64,000 nt of DNA from Lujinxingia vulgaris (lineage in GTDB: Bacteria; Myxococcota_A; Bradymonadia; Bradymonadales; Bradymonadaceae), in the NCBI RefSeq assembly GCF_007997005.1, contig NZ_VOSL01000006.1:61642-125641 (forward strand), in the 5' to 3' direction. The notes beneath the pieces are model-generated. The model searched no databases. It was given only the letters and a program-made list of their open reading frames with translations, and was not told the DNA's origin. Both the position numbers and the translations under genes were made by a program. Numbering within the stretch: position 1 is the stretch's first letter; every line of letters starts with the position of its first letter. Below are positions 1 through 8,730 of this stretch, piece after piece.

Positions 1-1057
1 GCACGTTGTTGCCGGCGTCGGGGTCGATCTCGTTGGAGGTCGTCGCGCCGATGTAGGTGTACTGCGCGCCGGTGCGGAAGTAGAGCCAGTCCAGAAGCTG
101 GATGTCGGCGGCGACGTGCACGCCCGGGGTCAGGTAGGTGGTGATGCGCTGACCGTCGAAGTCGGTGTCGGTGTCGGGGTCGGTGCCCTCGGTGGCCACG
201 CCGAGCAGGGCGTAACCGGCCAGGGTGGTGGCTTCTTTGAGCTCAAAGACCGGACCGACACCGGCCATGATGCCAAAGGCGCTGGAGGTGGTTTCGGTGC
301 TGGAGGTCTCCACGCCGTTGGCGTCGAAGGTGCGGCCGGTGGCGCCGTTGCTCTCGAAGGTCACGTCACCGAGGATGCCCAGGCTGGTGCGCTCGGCCAT
401 GGGCATGTAGGCGCGGGCGGTGGCGCCGATGGCCAGGCGAGAGACGTCGAGGACGTCGTCGCCGCCGTTGATCTCGTTGCCGGAGTTGAACTGAATGTTC
501 AGGCCGGTGTCCACGCGGGTGTCACCCATCATGGAGTAACCCAGGGTCAGGCCCACGAAGTTGTGGGTCTGGGCGTCGACGACGTCTTCGCCATCGACGT
601 TGCGCTGCCCGCCGTTACCCAGCGAGAGGCGCGCACCGGCGGCGCCGGCGCCCATGTCAAAGCCGGCAAAGAGATCGAAGATCGTGTGGGCCTGCGGGCT
701 GACCGGCGCCAGCGGGTTGCCGACGTTGCCAAGGTTGGGGTGGCCCAGGTTGTAGGGGTAGCCCTGCGCGGTGAAGAGGTCGCCGCGGTAGATGCCCAGA
801 CCGAAGACCATCGCGTCGTTGCCGATGAGCGCCAGCCCCGAGCCGGCGTTCTGCGCGCCGCCGTACTCCAGGCTGAGCAGGTTGTTGTACTCGGTGGAGG
901 TCTGGGGGAAGAGGTAGACGTCGTTCTTGTCGAGAATCAGACGGTTCTGGCCGAGGCTGGCGCGACGCGCGGCGTCGGCTTCCGGCACCAGGGTCAGGGT
1001 CATGGCGCCGGCGGCGGCCAGGGTGAACATCCATCGCAGTTGCGTATTCATCTTCAT
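1..1057 (-). CDS. Outer-membrane beta-barrel-like protein, partial (C-terminus off the left edge)
   Basis: The reading frame starts at an ATG preceded by GGAG six bases upstream and stays open to the left edge, so only about 352 residues are visible. The N-terminus is a classical signal peptide: MKMNTQLRW, then a hydrophobic stretch, then an A-x-A cleavage site (EADA-A) near residue 30. The mature part has alternating short polar and hydrophobic strands, Gly/Asn/Asp-rich turns and 'LGYSMMG', 'LGILGDVTFES' and 'YAYTYIGA'-like strands, as in porin-like outer-membrane barrels. I do not recognise a named family. An exported beta-barrel of unknown substrate is the best description; a periplasmic beta-rich protein is the alternative. 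It is transcribed divergently from the downstream phosphodiesterase gene. Confidence 0.7.
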   Translation of the reverse strand, partial: MKMNTQLRWMFTLAAAGAMTLTLVPEADAARRASLGQNRLILDKNDVYLFPQTSTEYNNLLSLEYGGAQNAGSGLALIGNDAMVFGLGIYRGDLFTAQGYPYNLGHPNLGNVGNPLAPVSPQAHTIFDLFAGFDMGAGAAGARLSLGNGGQRNVDGEDVVDAQTHNFVGLTLGYSMMGDTRVDTGLNIQFNSGNEINGGDDVLDVSRLAIGATARAYMPMAERTSLGILGDVTFESNGATGRTFDANGVETSSTETTSSAFGIMAGVGPVFELKEATTLAGYALLGVATEGTDPDTDTDFDGQRITTYLTPGVHVAADIQLLDWLYFRTGAQYTYIGATTSNEIDPDAGNNV

Positions 1058-1341
1058 GTACAGCTCCGTGTCGTTACGCCAAAAGCGGCGTTCATCCAAA
1101 GCGGCCGGCAGCCGTGCCGGCCTACAGCTCAAAGGGTGCTACAGTGACGATTCAACTTCTGCATGGTACGTCGACGCTCATCTCGTCCCGCGAATCGCGA
1201 GCTCTCTAAGTTCGGGTTTTCTCGGGAGTGAGACGGCGCCATCGTGCACACCTCACCGGGGCGGTGCAAGATATTTTTTAGACACGCCGCGTCGTGACGG
1301 GGCAGTCATTTCAAGGGTTTACGAGACTTTACGAGGGTGTG
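1058..1341. other. Divergent intergenic region between barrel protein and phosphodiesterase
   Basis: This 284-base stretch has no convincing gene. On the minus strand it is the 5' leader of the barrel protein. It contains an 8-bp inverted repeat, GGCCGGCA (1103-1110) and TGCCGGCC (1115-1122), which would form a leader hairpin. An AT-rich patch (ATATTTTTTAG, near 1270) lies upstream of the phosphodiesterase gene. I cannot assign a good -35/-10 pair to either gene. Confidence 0.4.
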
Positions 1342-1854
1342 ATGGGACGAACAAGCGTGGGCCTGGTCTCAGATACGCACGGCTGGCTGGACGAACAAGT
1401 CTGCGAGGTATTCAAAAACGTGTCGCATATTGTGCACGCCGGCGATATCGGGCGGGAGGAGGTGTTGCATCGTCTGGAGGAGGTGGCGCCGGTGACCGTG
1501 GTGCGGGGCAATATCGACGGTGGCGAGCTGCGTTTTTACCCGCTGGAGGCCAGCGTGATGGTGGCCGGCAAGAAGATCAGCGCGCTGCATATTGCCGGCT
1601 CCCCCAAACGCCCCCGGCCGGCGGCGCGGGAGCTCATCTCCAGGCTTCGCCCCGATGTGCTGGTGGTGGGGCACAGCCATATCCCGGTGGTGGGGAAGGT
1701 GGGGCCGACGCTCTGGATCAACCCCGGGGCGGCGGGGCGGGTGGGCTTTCATACGGAGCGCTACGCGGCGATTCTGCACATCGAGGAGGATGGCAGCTTT
1801 GCGATGGATCGCGTGGTGCTGGGGCCGCGTAGCGCGTCGCTAGAAAAGGGTTAG
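1342..1854 (+). CDS. YfcE/MJ0936-family metallophosphoesterase
   Basis: A 170-residue protein of the calcineurin-like phosphodiesterase superfamily, short single-domain type (YfcE/MJ0936), which hydrolyses phosphodiester or phosphomonoester substrates with a di-metal centre. The metal-ligand motifs occur in order: SDTHG (Asp11, His13), HAGDIG, GNIDG and GHSHIP. The third motif is GNID, where GNxH or GNxD is usual. The frame can be opened 16 codons earlier at a GTG (1294), but homologues begin a few residues before VGLVSDTHG. The ATG at 1342 has GAGGG close upstream, so I chose it. It ends 12 bases from the convergent methyltransferase gene. The substrate cannot be told from sequence. Confidence 0.88.
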   Translation: MGRTSVGLVSDTHGWLDEQVCEVFKNVSHIVHAGDIGREEVLHRLEEVAPVTVVRGNIDGGELRFYPLEASVMVAGKKISALHIAGSPKRPRPAARELISRLRPDVLVVGHSHIPVVGKVGPTLWINPGAAGRVGFHTERYAAILHIEEDGSFAMDRVVLGPRSASLEKG

Positions 1855-1866
1855 GGCACCTCGCGC

Positions 1867-2481
1867 TTACGCGCGCTCGAAGATGCCGATCCACTCCATC
1901 CCTTCGCGGCCGGGATGGCTCAAGGCGGGGGGCACGGCGTCGAGCCGGTGGGTCTTAAAGTGCGCGGCGACCAGGGCCTCCACGCCGGCGGGGCGAAGGG
2001 GGAAGGGCGGGCCGTTGGCCATGCGCTCGTTCTCGCGCTGCGGATCATCCTCAAGCACCGGGAAGATCAACGTGGCGAGCAGGCCGCCGGGGGCGATGAT
2101 GGCGGCCATGCGCTCGGCCCAGCGGGGGCGAAGGGTGGGGTCGATGGCGCAGAGGAAGGTGTAGTCCCACACCAGATCGAAGGGGGCGTGCAGATCGTCT
2201 TCAAAGAAGTCGCCCACCTGGTAAGGCGCGCGCTCTTCGGAGAGGCCGGCGGCGTCGCGGAGCTCAAAGAAGCGCTCTCGGGCGGTGGGCGCCAGATCCA
2301 GGCCGCGGGCCTCGTTGAAGGCGCTGGCGAGCGTGATCACGTCATATCCCGCGCCGCATCCCGGCACGAGCGCGCGCTCGCCATTCAACTCGCCGCGCTC
2401 TACCAGGTGTTGAAGAAGGGGTGAGGATTGGCCGGCGTCCCAGCCGGTGCGGCCCTCGCGCCAGGCGTCTTCCCAGGACAT
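1867..2481 (-). CDS. TPMT-superfamily SAM-dependent methyltransferase
   Basis: A 204-residue class I SAM methyltransferase of the thiopurine S-methyltransferase-like group. Its opening WEDAWREGRTGWDAGQSSP matches the family N-terminal signature (W-x-x-x-W/R-x-x-x-x-T-x-WD-x-G-x-x-SP). The SAM-binding motif I is LVPGCGAGYD, the acidic motif II region is RGLDLAP, and WDYTFLCAIDP gives the family D-Y-x-F/x-C-A-x-x-P pattern. Bacterial members methylate small thiol, halide or metalloid acceptors; the acceptor here is unknown. The frame runs 66 codons further upstream with low-quality Arg/His-rich sequence. The ATG at 2481 is preceded by AAGGA and is clearly the start. It lies just downstream of the symporter gene (41-bp gap) and may share its transcript. 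Confidence 0.85.
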   Translation of the reverse strand: MSWEDAWREGRTGWDAGQSSPLLQHLVERGELNGERALVPGCGAGYDVITLASAFNEARGLDLAPTARERFFELRDAAGLSEERAPYQVGDFFEDDLHAPFDLVWDYTFLCAIDPTLRPRWAERMAAIIAPGGLLATLIFPVLEDDPQRENERMANGPPFPLRPAGVEALVAAHFKTHRLDAVPPALSHPGREGMEWIGIFERA

Positions 2482-2522
2482 AGGGTTCCTTTGGGTTGGG
2501 GGATTGTGGTGGGTTGATGGGG

Positions 2523-3914
2523 TCAGGGGGTGGCGAAGGAGCCGTCTTCGCTCTCGGGGGCGAAGAGCTTGCTCTCGTCGATGGCGTCTTCGAAGTGGGC
2601 GATGGCCGTGGCACCGATGGAGTCGCTCCAGACGTTGATCATGGTGCGCATCATGTCGAGGGGGCGGTCGATGGCCCACAGAAGCGCGATGAGCTCCAGG
2701 GGCAGGCCCACGGCCTCAAAAATGATGACCATCATCACCAGGCCTGCGTGCGGGATGCCGGCGGCGCCGATGCTGACCATAAGCGCCAGCACGACGATGG
2801 TGAGCTGGGTGCCAAACGTGAGCACGAAGTCGGGGTTGGCGCTGGCGTAGACCTGGGCGATGAAGAGCACCGCCACGCATTCGTAGAGGGCGGTGCCGTC
2901 CATATTGATGGTCGCGCCCAGGGGGAGCACGAACCCGCCGACTTCGTTTTTGACGCCGACGTTGTCTTCGAGCTGCTCCAGCGTCATACCCAGGGTGCCG
3001 GCGGAGGAGGCTGTGGAGAAGGCGGTGAGCAGGGTGGCGCCCATCGCGCCGAGCACCCGGTAGGGGTTGCGGCGGGTGAGAAGCCAGAAGAGGAGCGGCA
3101 GGGTGAGGAGGCCGTGTAAGAGGAGGGCGGCGGCGACCGTGCCCGCATACCCGACCACGCTTGTGAGCGCCTCGGGGCCGGTGATGGCGAGCAGACGCGC
3201 GATGAGCGCGGCGATGCCCACCGGGGCGAGCGCGATGACGAAGAGGGTCATCTTCATCATCACGGCGAAGACGGCCTGAAAGAAGCCGTCGATCGTCTCC
3301 AGGAAGGGCTCCTCGACCTGAAGGGCGAAGATGCCAAAGAGGATGGCAAAGAAGATCAGCCCCAGAAGATCGAAGTTGGCCGCGGCGGCGACCACGTTCG
3401 TGGGCACCACCGAGAGGAGCATCTCCCAGGGGCCGCTGGGCGCGGGGATGTCGACCTCGCCAATGGCCATGGGCATCTCAAGGCCAACGCCGGGCTTGAA
3501 GAGGTTGACGAGGATCAGGCCCAGCACAATGGCGAGCAGGCTTGTGGTGACGTACCAGCCGGCGGCGCGCGCGCCGATGCGTCGCAGGCGCGCGAAGTCG
3601 CGCATCCCGGTCACCCCGCAGACCAGGGAGGCGAAGACCAGGGGGATGACGATCATGCGCAGGAGCGCCAGGAAGAGCTCGGCCAAACCGTCGGCGGCGG
3701 CGCCGGCCGGGGTCTGGTTCATCAGGCCCTGGAGCGCGGTGTTGATCTCGCGGGTGGCGCCGATCAGGTCGTCGGGGCGGTAGCCCTGGCCGAGCACCTG
3801 CTGGCGCGCCTGCTCAAGCAGCGTCTCGTAGTAGGCGCCGTGCAGGGCCATGCCCCAGACGACGCCGGCGACCATGCCGAGGAGGATCCACCAGTGAAGT
3901 TTGATCTTTCGCAT
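2523..3914 (-). CDS. DAACS-family dicarboxylate/amino acid:cation symporter (GltP/DctA-like)
   Basis: A 463-residue integral membrane protein of the dicarboxylate/amino acid:cation (Na+ or H+) symporter family. The two re-entrant-loop signatures are visible: TAFSTASSAGTLGMTL (the Ser-rich HP1 motif) and LPLGATINMDGTALYE (the TM7 NMDGT motif). HP2 follows, with IGAAGIPHAGLVMM. A hydrophilic segment of about 60 residues between the first and second membrane segments (residues ~30-90) is longer than in E. coli GltP. Likely substrates are C4-dicarboxylates, glutamate or aspartate; sequence alone does not decide. A perfect 7-bp inverted repeat (3945-3961) lies 31 bases upstream of the ATG. Confidence 0.93.
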   Translation of the reverse strand: MRKIKLHWWILLGMVAGVVWGMALHGAYYETLLEQARQQVLGQGYRPDDLIGATREINTALQGLMNQTPAGAAADGLAELFLALLRMIVIPLVFASLVCGVTGMRDFARLRRIGARAAGWYVTTSLLAIVLGLILVNLFKPGVGLEMPMAIGEVDIPAPSGPWEMLLSVVPTNVVAAAANFDLLGLIFFAILFGIFALQVEEPFLETIDGFFQAVFAVMMKMTLFVIALAPVGIAALIARLLAITGPEALTSVVGYAGTVAAALLLHGLLTLPLLFWLLTRRNPYRVLGAMGATLLTAFSTASSAGTLGMTLEQLEDNVGVKNEVGGFVLPLGATINMDGTALYECVAVLFIAQVYASANPDFVLTFGTQLTIVVLALMVSIGAAGIPHAGLVMMVIIFEAVGLPLELIALLWAIDRPLDMMRTMINVWSDSIGATAIAHFEDAIDESKLFAPESEDGSFATP

Positions 3915-3944
3915 CGCGTACGCTCACGTCTTGAGACTTCGACA

Positions 3945-3961
3945 GCACACAGGTTGTGTGC
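3945..3961. promoter_or_regulatory. Inverted repeat upstream of the DAACS symporter gene
   Basis: GCACACA-GGT-TGTGTGC is a perfect 7-bp dyad with a 3-base centre, 31 bases upstream of the symporter ATG on the minus strand. It could be an operator or a small leader hairpin. No regulator gene is adjacent, so the role is a guess. Confidence 0.3.
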
Positions 3962-4021
3962 GTGGAAGTAGAGCGCGAGCGGGCCTCGGGCACAAGGGGC
4001 GCGGCGACATCGCGATGGGGA

Positions 4022-4453
4022 TCAGGCGCCGAGGTCGCCTTTTTTGCGGGCGATGAGGTGGTCGAGCGAGAAGCGCCCGGGGCCGGTGAGCATGAAGGTG
4101 AGGTAGGGGACGGCGTACATCAGCGCGAACTCTTTTTTCTGCCAGGGATCGTCGCCGTGGATCACGAAGGCGGCCATGAGCATCGTGAAGAGCAGGGGCA
4201 CGCTGACGATGCGCGTGGCGAGGCCGAGCATCAGGAGGATGGAGGCGCCCACTTCGGCGCCGACTGCCAGGGTCAGGCTCACGGGGCTGGAGAGGCCCAG
4301 CGGGTCGGGGAAGGAGGCCGAGCGCTCACCAAAGCTAAGGAGTTTGGGCATGCCGTGGGCGACGAGCATCGCGCCGCCAATCCACAGACGCAGGATCAGA
4401 AGGCCGAGATCGTTAAGGAGGGGGCGAAGGCGGGCAGGGATCAGGTGTTCCAT
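4022..4453 (-). CDS. DoxX-family membrane protein
   Basis: A 143-residue four-helix membrane protein of the DoxX/SURF4-like family. Visible hallmarks are an early membrane helix ending in LRLWIGGAMLVAHGMPKL, the central 'VGAEVGASILLMLGLATR' helix with the conserved Glu, and a C-terminal short basic tail. Members have been linked to thiosulfate:quinone oxidation or redox homeostasis, but most are uncharacterised, and no oxidoreductase partner is adjacent here. It is transcribed away from the carboxylase gene that follows; about 263 bases separate the two start codons. Confidence 0.82.
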   Translation of the reverse strand: MEHLIPARLRPLLNDLGLLILRLWIGGAMLVAHGMPKLLSFGERSASFPDPLGLSSPVSLTLAVGAEVGASILLMLGLATRIVSVPLLFTMLMAAFVIHGDDPWQKKEFALMYAVPYLTFMLTGPGRFSLDHLIARKKGDLGA

Positions 4454-4603
4454 CAGCGGGCTCAGTGGCGAGAGGGGTATCGAAGCGCAGGGTCAAAAGC
4501 ATGCTGCCAGGGTGGGTCGAAGCGTGTGCTTCGATGTGCCCCAAACGTCGGTCGGGCGGTGAGGATTCCCCCAAAGGGAGGACGAGGCGATGAGGGGCTT
4601 GGG

Positions 4604-4633
4604 TTGCATGCGATCGTCCCGCGCCACTATTCT
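4604..4633 (+). promoter_or_regulatory. Candidate sigma70 promoter for the acyl-CoA carboxylase gene
   Basis: TTGCAT (4604-4609) and TATTCT (4628-4633) are separated by 18 bases, which gives a start site near 4640 and a leader of about 75 bases before the ATG at 4717. The match is fair rather than strong. It is the best pair I see in this divergent region. Confidence 0.4.
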
Positions 4634-4716
4634 GCGGACGATACGGGATCATGTGGACTATCAGAGACGCGAAGCTGGCGACGCCGAGGCGTGTGGGTCA
4701 GCACCGGGAGCGAGCG

Positions 4717-6318
4717 ATGTCAGAAAACAAACGCATGCGAGAGCTGGTCGAAAAGCTGCGTGAGCGCCGCGCTGACGTCGCGCAGATGGGCGGGGCTGAG
4801 CGCGTGGCGCGCCAGCATGAGCGGGGAAAGCTCGATGTGCGTCAGAGGATCGCCTACCTCTTCGATGAAGGGAGTTTTCGGGAGTTCGGGCAGCACGCGT
4901 TTTTTCACTCCAACAGCCAGCCCGTACCGCCGGAGAAGGTGCGCACACCGGCCGACGGGGTGGTGTGTGGCTTTGGCAAGATCCGCGGGAGGTTGGCGGT
5001 GTGCGCGGCCTATGACTTTACCGTGCTGGGTGGCTCGATCGGTGATGTGGGGGAGCTGAAGGTGACGCGCGCCCGGGAGTTCGCGCTGAAGAATCGCGTG
5101 CCGATGATCTGGCTCATCGATTCGGCCGGGGCGAGGGTGCACGGGGGCTCGGGCATTGACGGGGATCAGATCACGCTCTTTGCCAACACCGGGTATCTCT
5201 TTCGGGAGCAGGTGATCATGAGCGGGGTGGTGCCCCAGGTGGCCGCGATGCTGGGACCGGGGGCTGCGGGCACGGCGTATATCCCGGGGCTTGCGGACTT
5301 TGTGCCGATGGTCGATGGCACGAGCTTTATGGCGCTGGGGGGCCCGCCGCTGGTCAAGGCGGCGGTGGGCGAAGACATCGACGAGCAGGCGCTGGGCGGG
5401 GCGCGCGTGCATAATGAGGCATCGGGGGTGGCCGACCAGATTTACAAGAGCGATGAGGATTGCCTCGACGCCATCAAGGATTATCTGAGCTACATGCCGC
5501 AGCATTGCGAAGAGCGCGCACCGGTTGCCGAGGCGGCGTCGGACGAGGCGCGCGAGCCCGGCGGTGCGCTGTGTGAGGGGCTGCTCGACGTGCTGCCGGA
5601 GTCGAGCCGGCGCGCCTACGATATGCGAAAGCTCGTGGCGGCGGTGGTCGATGAGGGGTCGATCTTTGAGATGAAGCCCAAATTTGCCCGCAACATCGTC
5701 ACGGCCTTTGCGCGTCTGGGTGGGCAGCCGGTGGGGGTGGTGGCCAACAACCCCAGATACCTGGGGGGCATCCTGGAGAATGACGCGGCCGATAAGGCCG
5801 CGCGATTTATCAACCTGTGCAACAGCTTCAACATCCCGCTGATCTTCTTTCAGGATGTGCCGGGCTTCATCATTGGCAGCAAGGTGGAGAAGGCCGGCAT
5901 CATCCGCCACGGGGCGAAGATGCTCTTTGAGGTGGCCAGCGCGACGGTGCCCAAGCTGACCGTGATCGTGCGTAAGGCTTACGGTGCGGGCTATTATGTA
6001 ATGTGCGGGCGGGCGTATGAGCCGGATCTGATCGTGGCCTGGCCCACGGCCGAGATCAGCGTGATGGGCCCGGAGGGGATGGTGTCGATCTTCGCTCGGA
6101 AGATGCTCGATAACGCGCCGGATGCTGCGGAGGTGAAGGCGCAGATGGTCGAGGCGATTCGCCCCTACATCGACATCTACAAGGTGGCCGGGCGAGGGCT
6201 TGTCGATGAGGTGATTGATCCGCGGGAGACGCGCGACTATCTACTGGCAGGGCTGGAGCTTGCGCGCGAGAAGCGCGTGGAGCGCCCTTATCGAAAGAGC
6301 GGCGTGCGGCCGGTCTGA
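4717..6318 (+). CDS. Acyl-CoA carboxylase carboxyltransferase (beta) subunit, propionyl-CoA carboxylase type
   Basis: A 533-residue carboxyltransferase of the AccD5/PccB family, which transfers CO2 from carboxybiotin to a short acyl-CoA, typically propionyl-CoA to methylmalonyl-CoA. Both crotonase-fold halves are present. The N-terminal half carries GGSIGDVGELKVTRA and the oxyanion-hole loop GPGAAGTAYIPGLADF. The C-terminal half has FFQDVPGFIIGSKVEKAGI, RKAYGAGYYVMCGRAYEPD and AWPTAEISVMGPEGMVSI. The frame opens 22 codons earlier, but the ATG at 4717 has GGGAG at a good distance and begins the expected sequence (MSENKRMREL). No biotin carboxylase or biotin carrier gene lies in the window, so the partner is elsewhere. 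A transcarboxylase 12S or methylmalonyl-CoA decarboxylase alpha subunit is the main alternative. Confidence 0.92.
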   Translation: MSENKRMRELVEKLRERRADVAQMGGAERVARQHERGKLDVRQRIAYLFDEGSFREFGQHAFFHSNSQPVPPEKVRTPADGVVCGFGKIRGRLAVCAAYDFTVLGGSIGDVGELKVTRAREFALKNRVPMIWLIDSAGARVHGGSGIDGDQITLFANTGYLFREQVIMSGVVPQVAAMLGPGAAGTAYIPGLADFVPMVDGTSFMALGGPPLVKAAVGEDIDEQALGGARVHNEASGVADQIYKSDEDCLDAIKDYLSYMPQHCEERAPVAEAASDEAREPGGALCEGLLDVLPESSRRAYDMRKLVAAVVDEGSIFEMKPKFARNIVTAFARLGGQPVGVVANNPRYLGGILENDAADKAARFINLCNSFNIPLIFFQDVPGFIIGSKVEKAGIIRHGAKMLFEVASATVPKLTVIVRKAYGAGYYVMCGRAYEPDLIVAWPTAEISVMGPEGMVSIFARKMLDNAPDAAEVKAQMVEAIRPYIDIYKVAGRGLVDEVIDPRETRDYLLAGLELAREKRVERPYRKSGVRPV

Positions 6319-6354
6319 GCAGAAGACACGACGACTAAGAGCAAAGGTGAGACG

Positions 6355-6759
6355 ATGACAATGACGCTGTGGATGATTGTGGCGGCGATCGCTGCGGTGG
6401 TCGTGGTGCTCTGGCAGTTCGGGGCAGGGCGGCTGCAGAAGCCGCTGGCGCACGCGATGCGCACCGGCGAGCTCGCCGGGGTGCTGGCTGCGGTGGAGTC
6501 GGCCTCGCCAGCGGAGCAGCCCACCTTGTGGGATCACGCCATCGGGGAGTTGTGGAAAGCGTATCAGCGGGAGACGGCGACGCGGCTCATCACCGAGGCC
6601 GCTGCGCGCTCGGATGCGGATATCGTGCAGTACTGGGTGCGTCAGGCCATGGAGGTGGAGCCGGAGATCGCCGCGCAGTATTTTTCGCCGGAGTTTCTGG
6701 AGGCGTTCTTTAAGCCGGAGGTCGCGGCGCGCTGTGGGCGAAAGGGCTGCTGCGGTTGA
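6355..6759 (+). CDS. Small single-pass membrane protein, unknown function
   Basis: A 134-residue protein that I do not recognise. Residues 3-20 form one membrane helix (LWMIVAAIAAVVVVLW), followed by a helical, mildly acidic cytoplasmic or periplasmic part. It ends in a Cys-rich tail, CGRKGCCG, with three cysteines in the last eight residues, which could bind a metal or form a disulfide. The start is supported by AAGGTGAG upstream. It lies 36 bases after the carboxylase gene on the same strand and ahead of the terminator at 6797-6828, so the two are probably co-transcribed. Confidence 0.7.
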   Translation: MTMTLWMIVAAIAAVVVVLWQFGAGRLQKPLAHAMRTGELAGVLAAVESASPAEQPTLWDHAIGELWKAYQRETATRLITEAAARSDADIVQYWVRQAMEVEPEIAAQYFSPEFLEAFFKPEVAARCGRKGCCG

Positions 6760-6796
6760 GTGATGCGGCCCGAAGTTGGCTGTGAGGCTTTCATAA

Positions 6797-6828
6797 AAAG
6801 AGCCCGGCGCGTTGGCACCGGGCTCTTT
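6797..6828. terminator. Bidirectional rho-independent terminator between the small membrane protein and parB
   Basis: The 11-bp perfect stem AAAGAGCCCGG (6797-6807) / CCGGGCTCTTT (6818-6828) has a 10-base loop. T-rich sequence follows on the plus strand, and an A-run precedes the stem, which becomes a T-run on the minus strand. It sits between convergent genes. Confidence 0.8.
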
Positions 6829-6851
6829 GTCGTCGGGGCGGTTTGAAAAAA

Positions 6852-7748
6852 TCAGCCCTGGGACTCTTTATCGTCGACGATGATGCGGTCGAGGACCGAC
6901 TGCAGGATCTCCACGTCGTCGTAGAAGATCTCGATCTTGCCTTTGCCCTGGCGGTCTTTGACTTTGACGCGGGTGCCCAGGCTGTGCTGGAGGCGCTCGG
7001 TGAGGTCGCGCACCAGCGCGTCGTCGCGGTAGCGGTTGCGTTTGGGCTCGGCTTTTTTGCCGGGGGGCTCTTTGAGGTTGCGCACGTACTCTTCGGTCTC
7101 GCGCACCGACCAGCCCTCGGCGACGACCTGGGCGGCCAGGCGCTCGGCGGGCTCCTCGTCGAGGGTGATGATGGCGCGGGCGTGGCCGGCGCTGAGCTCG
7201 CCACTGGCGACCAGGTCGAGCACAAACTCGCTCAAGGTGAGCAGGCGCACCGAGTTGGCCAACGCGCTGCGGGACTTGCCCACGCGGTTGGCCAGGTCGG
7301 CCTGGCTTAAGCCCGAGTCGTCGAGGAGCTTCTGGTAGGCCAGGGCTTCTTCGACCGGGTTGAGGTCTTCGCGCTGGATGTTCTCGATGAGCGCCAGGGT
7401 GTAGGCCTCAAAGTCGGTGACGTCTTTGATGACGACGGGCACCTCGCTCAAGCCGGCACGTTTGCAGGCGCGCAGGCGGCGCTCACCGGCGATGAGCTCG
7501 TAGCGGCCCTGGCGCTCGCGCACGACCAGGGGCTGAATCAGCCCGCTCTCTTTGATGCTCTCGGCCAGCTCGTCGATGCGGTCGCCGTCGAAGTGGGTGC
7601 GGGGCTGGGGGCGCGCGGTGTCGATGCGAGCGATGGGAAGTCGAATAAACTCGCGCTTCTCAGCGCTCTCGGCCTGTTTGGGGATGAGCGCGCCCAGGCC
7701 TTTTCCGAGCGCTTTGCGCGTCGGCTTCTGATCGTCGGTCGGTGCCAT
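6852..7748 (-). CDS. parB: Chromosome-partitioning protein ParB
   Basis: A 298-residue ParB/Spo0J protein: a CTP-dependent clamp that loads at parS and spreads to organise the origin region. After the basic N-terminal ParA-stimulating peptide (KALGKGLGALIPK) comes the ParB/Srx domain, with the CTP-binding elements LIQPLVV, GERRLRAC and ENIQREDLNPVEEA. A helix-turn-helix follows (LSQADLANRVGKSRSALANSVRLL), then the C-terminal dimerisation domain ending in the ILQSVLDRII region. Length and domain order are normal. The start has AAGGA upstream. It follows parA by 12 bases in the usual parA-parB order, so the two form an operon. Confidence 0.97.
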   Translation of the reverse strand: MAPTDDQKPTRKALGKGLGALIPKQAESAEKREFIRLPIARIDTARPQPRTHFDGDRIDELAESIKESGLIQPLVVRERQGRYELIAGERRLRACKRAGLSEVPVVIKDVTDFEAYTLALIENIQREDLNPVEEALAYQKLLDDSGLSQADLANRVGKSRSALANSVRLLTLSEFVLDLVASGELSAGHARAIITLDEEPAERLAAQVVAEGWSVRETEEYVRNLKEPPGKKAEPKRNRYRDDALVRDLTERLQHSLGTRVKVKDRQGKGKIEIFYDDVEILQSVLDRIIVDDKESQG

Positions 7749-7760
7749 AAGGGGTCCTTA

Positions 7761-8549
7761 TCAGGCGGAGGCGCTGACGCCGCCGTGCCCGTTACGCTTG
7801 AGGAATTCACGGGCGAAGTCGCGGTAGGAGATCGCGCCGCGGGAGCTGCGGTCGTATTCGCTGATCGGCATCCCGAAGGAGGGCGCCTCACCAAGGCGCA
7901 CGTTACGCGGGATGACCGTCTGGAAGACGAGCTCGCCGAAATGGGTGGAGACTTCCGTGGCGACCTGCTCGCTTAAGTTGGTGCGCGAGTCGTACATGGT
8001 CAGAAGGATGCCTTCGATGGTGAGCGCCGGGTTGAGGTGCTCGTGGATGAGCTCGATGGTGCGCAGCAGGTGGCCGAGGCCCTCGAGCGCGTAATACTCG
8101 GTCTGAATGGGCACGAGCACGGTGTTGGCGGCGGCCAGCGCGTTGAGGGTGAGCAGGCCTAAGGAGGGCGGGCAATCGAGGATCACGAAGTCGTAGTCGT
8201 CGGGCACCTTCTCCAGAGCCTGGCGAAGTCGGAACTCGCGGTCATCGGCGCTGACCAGCTCGATCTGGGCCCCGGCAAGATCGGTGGTGCTGGGGATCAG
8301 ATCGAGGTTCTCGGTGTGGGTGGGGCGGATGAGCGTCTCGACGGTGCGCAGGCCCACGAGCGCGTCGTAGATGGAGGTATCGCATTCATCGCGGTCGACG
8401 CCGACACCGCTGGTGGCGTTGCCCTGGGGATCGAGATCGATCAGGAGCACCCGGCAGGACTCCCCGGCCAGGCAGGCGGCCAGGTTGACTGAGGTCGTGG
8501 TCTTTCCCACGCCTCCTTTCTGGTTCGCAATTGCGACGATTTTCTTCAC
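7761..8549 (-). CDS. parA: Chromosome-partitioning ATPase ParA
   Basis: A 262-residue Walker-type ParA/Soj ATPase. The deviant Walker A is KGGVGKTTTSVN near residue 11, with both signature lysines. The A' motif is LLIDLDPQGNAT, and Walker B is FVILDCPPSLGLLT. It forms DNA-bound ATP dimers on which ParB-parS complexes are segregated. The start codon is GTG at 8549, giving M-K-K-I; GAGG lies about 8 bases upstream, and no better in-frame ATG exists. Length is typical of chromosomal Soj proteins. rsmG and mnmG, which often neighbour parAB in other phyla, are not in the window. Confidence 0.97.
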   Translation of the reverse strand: MKKIVAIANQKGGVGKTTTSVNLAACLAGESCRVLLIDLDPQGNATSGVGVDRDECDTSIYDALVGLRTVETLIRPTHTENLDLIPSTTDLAGAQIELVSADDREFRLRQALEKVPDDYDFVILDCPPSLGLLTLNALAAANTVLVPIQTEYYALEGLGHLLRTIELIHEHLNPALTIEGILLTMYDSRTNLSEQVATEVSTHFGELVFQTVIPRNVRLGEAPSFGMPISEYDRSSRGAISYRDFAREFLKRNGHGGVSASA

Positions 8550-8730
8550 GATCGCACCTCAGTGCTGCGCGGGCCCTCAAAGCCCCGACGTTGACGTCTG
8601 CCCCGGCCTCCCTGGCACGTGTCGGCGCGGGGCCGACGAGGGCAGCGCATGATGGATCGCCGATCGGGAAAGTTCAAGGGTTGGGAGGCGGGCCTTTTTG
8701 GCGAAAAGCGAAAGTTTTTCAAAAAGGGTG

